Shown here: positions 4,978 to 6,894 of the stretch, in pieces | How the letters are laid out: each line of letters opens with the position of its first letter | Position numbering within the stretch: the first letter of the stretch is position 1 | Source of the DNA: Ruminococcus sp. UBA4350 | GTDB taxonomy: Bacteria; Bacillota; Clostridia; Oscillospirales; Ruminococcaceae | Length of the DNA: 6,894 nucleotides | Assembly: GCA_002394125.1 (NCBI GenBank) | Contig: DGSY01000098.1 | Location: 1 to 6,894, forward strand | Reading direction: 5' to 3' | Made by a program: the position numbers and the translations under genes | The notes under the pieces: model-generated | Told to the model about the DNA's origin: nothing | Database searches by the model: none | The model's input: only the letters and a program-made list of their open reading frames with translations

Positions 4978-6360
4978 TTATTTCTTCCTGCGCCGGAAGA
5001 AGCTGAAGAATCCGCGCCGTTTCGGTTCCTCCTCCTCGGCGGGCTGCTCTGCGTCCGCAGCAGCTTCTCCGGTATTGTCAGTATCTTCTGTATGCTCGGA
5101 TGCATCCGCATTCGCGGATTCCTCTGCATCCTCGGATGCTTCTTCGTCCGCAGATTCCTCCGCATCTGCGGATTCATCTTCATCCGCAGATTCCTCTTCA
5201 TCTTCGGATTCGTCTTCGTCAGCAGATTCCTCTGCATCTTCGGATTCGTCTTCGTCAGCAGATTCCTCTGCATCCTCGGATTCGTCTTCGTCAGCAGATT
5301 CCTCTGCTTCTTCGGATTCGTCCTCGTCTGCGGATTCCTCCGCATCTTCATATTCTTCCGCTTCCGCAGATTCCTCTGCGTACTCGGTTTCTTCCTCGTC
5401 CGCAGATTCTTCATCATATCCGGATTCCGCATCCGCTGCATCCGGCTCCGCCTCGCGGTCAAAGAGCGCATCAATAAAGCTCTTTGACTCAAACGGCTGG
5501 AGATCGTCGATGCCCTCGCCGACACCGATCAGCTTCACCGGAATGCCCAGCTCATTTTTGATCGAGATGACAATACCGCCCTTCGCCGTACCGTCGAGTT
5601 TTGTCAGGACGATGCCGGTGATTGGTGCGACCTCCTGAAAGAGCCGCGCCTGATTGACAGCATTCTGACCGGTCGTCGCATCCAGCACGAGCAGGCATTC
5701 CTTCGCGCAGCCCTCGGCCTCGCGGTCGATGATGCGGTTGATCTTCGCCAGCTCCTGCATCAGATTTTTCTTGTTGTGCAGACGGCCTGCGGTATCGCAA
5801 ATGACAACATCGCAGCCGCGTGCCTTCGCCGCCGTGATCGCATCGAATACGACCGCCGCCGGATCGCTGCCCTCGGCATGGCGCACAAGCTCCGTATCGG
5901 AGCGCTCCGTCCAGACCTGAAGCTGGTCGATTGCCGCCGCACGGAAGGTATCCGCCGCCGCGACCAGTACGCGCTTGCCCTGATCCTTGAACTGATGGCA
6001 CATCTTGCCGATCGTCGTCGTCTTGCCGGCGCCGTTGACGCCGATCACAAGGATCACGGAGGGCTTTGTCGAAAGATCCAGACCCTCGTCCTCGCCCATC
6101 ATTTCTGCGGTGATCTCCTGGATCAGCCCCATGATATCATTCGGGTCGGTGATGCCGCGCTCCTTGACGCGATCGCGCAGCTCGTCGCAGATCTGGATCG
6201 CCGTGTCAGCGCCCATATCGCCCATGATCATCGTTTCCTCAAGCTGCTCAAAGAGCTCCTCGTCGATTTTCGTAAACGATCCGAGCATCCGACGCAGCCC
6301 GCGCATCAGGCTGTCGCGTGTTTTTTTCAGACCGTCACGGATCTTTTGAAAAATGCCCAT
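4978..6360 (-). CDS. ftsY: Signal recognition particle receptor FtsY with C-terminal acidic repeat tail
   Basis: FtsY is the membrane-associated SRP receptor GTPase. It pairs with Ffh to deliver ribosomes making membrane proteins to the translocon. ATG 6360 follows AAGGAG with 7 nt spacing. The N domain is residues 1-95 and opens with an amphipathic basic helix (MGIFQKIRDGLKKTRDSL). The G domain shows G1 GVNGAGKT at 107-114, DTFRAAA at 137-143, G3 DTAGR at 189-193, G4 TKLDG at 253-257 and GVGEGIDDL at 279-287. The NG core ends normally at FIDALFDRE (295-303). What follows is odd: 144 residues (303-446) without a single Lys or Arg, including nine 12-residue acidic repeats at 317-424, then KRRGFFSFFRRRKK at 447-460. 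The total of 460 residues compares with roughly 330 for B. subtilis FtsY. In E. coli the acidic domain and its RGFF-type membrane sequence are N-terminal; here they are at the other end. The enzyme call is certain and the role of the tail is inferred. Confidence 0.97.
   Translation of the reverse strand: MGIFQKIRDGLKKTRDSLMRGLRRMLGSFTKIDEELFEQLEETMIMGDMGADTAIQICDELRDRVKERGITDPNDIMGLIQEITAEMMGEDEGLDLSTKPSVILVIGVNGAGKTTTIGKMCHQFKDQGKRVLVAAADTFRAAAIDQLQVWTERSDTELVRHAEGSDPAAVVFDAITAAKARGCDVVICDTAGRLHNKKNLMQELAKINRIIDREAEGCAKECLLVLDATTGQNAVNQARLFQEVAPITGIVLTKLDGTAKGGIVISIKNELGIPVKLIGVGEGIDDLQPFESKSFIDALFDREAEPDAADAESGYDEESADEEETEYAEESAEAEEYEDAEESADEDESEEAEESADEDESEDAEESADEDESEDAEESADEDESEDEEESADEDESADAEESADEEASEDAEESANADASEHTEDTDNTGEAAADAEQPAEEEEPKRRGFFSFFRRRKK
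5089..5412 (-). repeat. Nine tandem 36-bp in-frame repeats in the ftsY tail
   Basis: This is exactly 324 bp, nine units of 36 bp, encoding residues 317-424 of FtsY. The consensus unit is EESADEDESEDA, with 8 of 12 residues acidic. The inner units are almost identical at DNA level: 5221-5256 and 5257-5292 differ at one base, and 5185-5220 and 5293-5328 each differ from 5221-5256 at two. The outer units (317-340 and 413-424 in protein numbering) are degenerate. That pattern of fresh centre and worn edges is expected from unequal crossover or slippage. Every change in unit number keeps the frame. The antisense strand of this region reads as Ser/Ala/Asp repeats or hydrophobic repeats, which is a by-product and not a gene. 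Confidence 0.95.
5458..5488 (-). other. Perfect 10-bp inverted repeat inside ftsY at the NG/tail junction
   Basis: GTCAAAGAGC at 5458-5467 and GCTCTTTGAC at 5479-5488 are exact reverse complements separated by 11 nt, so the mRNA can form a 10-bp hairpin. It lies over codons 292-301 (S-K-S-F-I-D-A-L-F-D), the last residues of the GTPase core. The 3' side on the transcribed strand is GC-rich with no U tract, so it is not an intrinsic terminator. It could slow ribosomes between the folded core and the acidic tail, or could be chance. Confidence 0.5.
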
Positions 6361-6371
6361 GCTGATTCTCC

Positions 6372-6719
6372 TTATTTTTCGGGATTTTGTTCCGTATCAG
6401 GCGCAGGCTCTCCGCGCATACTTTTCGGCTTGATCCATGCAAGCCCGTCCTCCACTTCGTACTCCTCTCCGAGCTCTGCGCGCACCATTTCCAGCAGGCG
6501 CAGTCCGGTCAGATAGTATTCCTCCGCTTCACCCGGCGAACGGATATCGCCCTTGCCGGGATCCGACCAGTCGAGGATATTCATGCAGTCATCATCAAAC
6601 TTTTTCAGCTTTTTGACAAGCTCCTGCGAGAGCGGCAGATCTGCATATTCCAGCGGACCGCCCTCCCACAGACTGCTCTCAAAATACTCCGGGCTGAAAT
6701 ACAGCTTACGCTTTGCCAT
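6372..6719 (-). CDS. Uncharacterised 115-residue acidic soluble protein between smc and ftsY
   Basis: I do not recognise this gene. It starts at ATG 6719, preceded by GAGG about 8 nt upstream, and ends with TAA at 6374-6372. That stop overlaps the ribosome binding site of ftsY, so the two are probably translated from one message. The protein has a basic start (MAKRK), no signal peptide and no membrane segment. Visible segments are LWEGGPLEYADLPLSQELVK at about 18-37, then FDDDCMNILDWSDPG at 41-55, and a predicted helical stretch with GLRLLEMVRAELGEEYEV at 72-89. The C-terminal 15 residues are polar and proline-rich, probably disordered. The layout (DLPLS-x-EL, then LDW-x-DP, then ELG) suggests a small all-in-one globular domain. 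Codon use matches its neighbours. A role linked to SMC or FtsY could only be guessed from position. Confidence 0.85.
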   Translation of the reverse strand: MAKRKLYFSPEYFESSLWEGGPLEYADLPLSQELVKKLKKFDDDCMNILDWSDPGKGDIRSPGEAEEYYLTGLRLLEMVRAELGEEYEVEDGLAWIKPKSMRGEPAPDTEQNPEK

Positions 6720-6748
6720 ACCTTTTTCCTCTGCGTTGATTCCGCTTT

Positions 6749-6894
6749 TTATTCCGTGATCGCCACGCCGTTCTGATCAAGCCGCAGCAGGCGAGACACG
6801 CCGTCCTCCTGCATGGTAACGCCGTAAAGCACATTTGCTTCGTCCATCGCCGAGCGTCTGTGCGTAACAACAACAAACTGCACCTGCCCGAAGA
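6749..6894 (-). CDS. smc: Chromosome segregation protein SMC, C-terminal end (partial)
   Basis: Only the last 47 codons are in the window; the gene enters from the right edge and stops with TAA at 6751-6749. The visible peptide contains FVVVTHRRSAMDEANVLYGV followed by TMQEDGVSRLL. This matches the end of the SMC ATPase head, where a strand is followed by the switch histidine (VTH) and the family-typical VLYGVTMQ segment. SMC dimers with ScpA/ScpB compact and segregate the origin region of the chromosome, and the C-terminal half supplies the Walker B side of the ATPase. Being next to ftsY fits the Firmicute order smc-ftsY. The stop is followed after 29 bp by the next gene with no terminator between. 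Identification is firm even though the piece is short, because the motif is distinctive; nothing can be said about the coiled coil or hinge. Confidence 0.93.
   Translation of the reverse strand, partial: FGQVQFVVVTHRRSAMDEANVLYGVTMQEDGVSRLLRLDQNGVAITE

Noticed and set aside
5089..5412. CRISPR array, because of the regular 36-bp repeats
   Set aside because: The units are directly contiguous with no spacers, are in frame and encode an acidic repeat of FtsY.
2752..5487. A 911-codon open frame on the plus strand crossing five genes
   Set aside because: It lies antisense to yqeK, nadD, yhbY, rdgB and part of ftsY, which all have clear family motifs. The protein has no recognisable domain, and its hydrophobic repeat end is only the ftsY repeat read backwards. 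GC-rich codon bias removes stops on the opposite strand.
5458..5488. Intrinsic terminator inside ftsY
   Set aside because: The stem is followed by GC-rich sequence rather than a T-run on the transcribed strand, and it lies within an intact gene.
4802..5638. A plus-strand frame rich in Ser-Ala-Asp repeats, resembling a serine-rich surface protein
   Set aside because: It is the antisense reading of the FtsY acidic repeats (GAA/GAT/GCA read as TTC/ATC/TGC in another frame). It has no signal peptide and no ribosome binding site of note.

Overview
The window is one uninterrupted block of co-directional genes, all on the minus strand, so it is transcribed from position 6894 toward 1. Base composition is GC-rich, with GC-ending codons preferred and strong AGGAGG-type ribosome binding sites. 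A LytR-CpsA-Psr cell-wall ligase is present, and the gene order yhbY-nadD-yqeK-rsfS is the one known from Bacillus subtilis (yqeI-yqeJ-yqeK-yqeL). Together these point to a Gram-positive Firmicute, most likely a GC-rich Clostridia member of the Ruminococcus/Oscillospiraceae type. The genus is an inference from gene content, not proven by the sequence.

Layout in transcription order: the 3' end of smc (chromosome condensation); an unrecognised 115-residue soluble acidic protein; ftsY (SRP receptor GTPase) with an unusual C-terminal acidic repeat tail; rdgB (XTP/dITP pyrophosphatase); yhbY (CRM-domain ribosome-associated protein); nadD (NAD biosynthesis); yqeK (HD-domain Ap4A hydrolase, TTG start); an LCP-family membrane protein; rsfS (ribosome silencing factor); an unrecognised 112-residue multi-span membrane protein; and the 5' third of leuS (leucyl-tRNA synthetase). 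No gap between genes exceeds 29 bp. Two gene pairs overlap by 4 bp (ATGA), and several ribosome binding sites sit on the stop codon of the preceding gene. There is no gene-free stretch of 300 bases, no tRNA or rRNA, no CRISPR array, no mobile element and no clear intrinsic terminator.

Functionally this is a housekeeping growth operon. It joins two clusters that are separate in B. subtilis: the smc-ftsY cluster (segregation and protein targeting) and the yhbY-nadD-yqeK-rsfS cluster (ribosome assembly or silencing, NAD and Ap4A metabolism). An LCP ligase and leuS are added at the downstream end. One candidate internal promoter lies in the 3' end of nadD and could drive yqeK and the genes after it separately.

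The most unusual object is ftsY. Its catalytic NG domain starts at residue 1. The acidic domain, which in Escherichia coli FtsY is at the N-terminus, is here a C-terminal tail made of nine 12-residue repeats. The tail ends in a basic-aromatic motif resembling the membrane-targeting sequence that opens E. coli FtsY. No wholly new system such as a defence island is visible. The remaining points of interest are the two uncharacterised small proteins, the promoter and inverted-repeat signals inside coding DNA, and sequence variants in LeuRS and the LCP protein.
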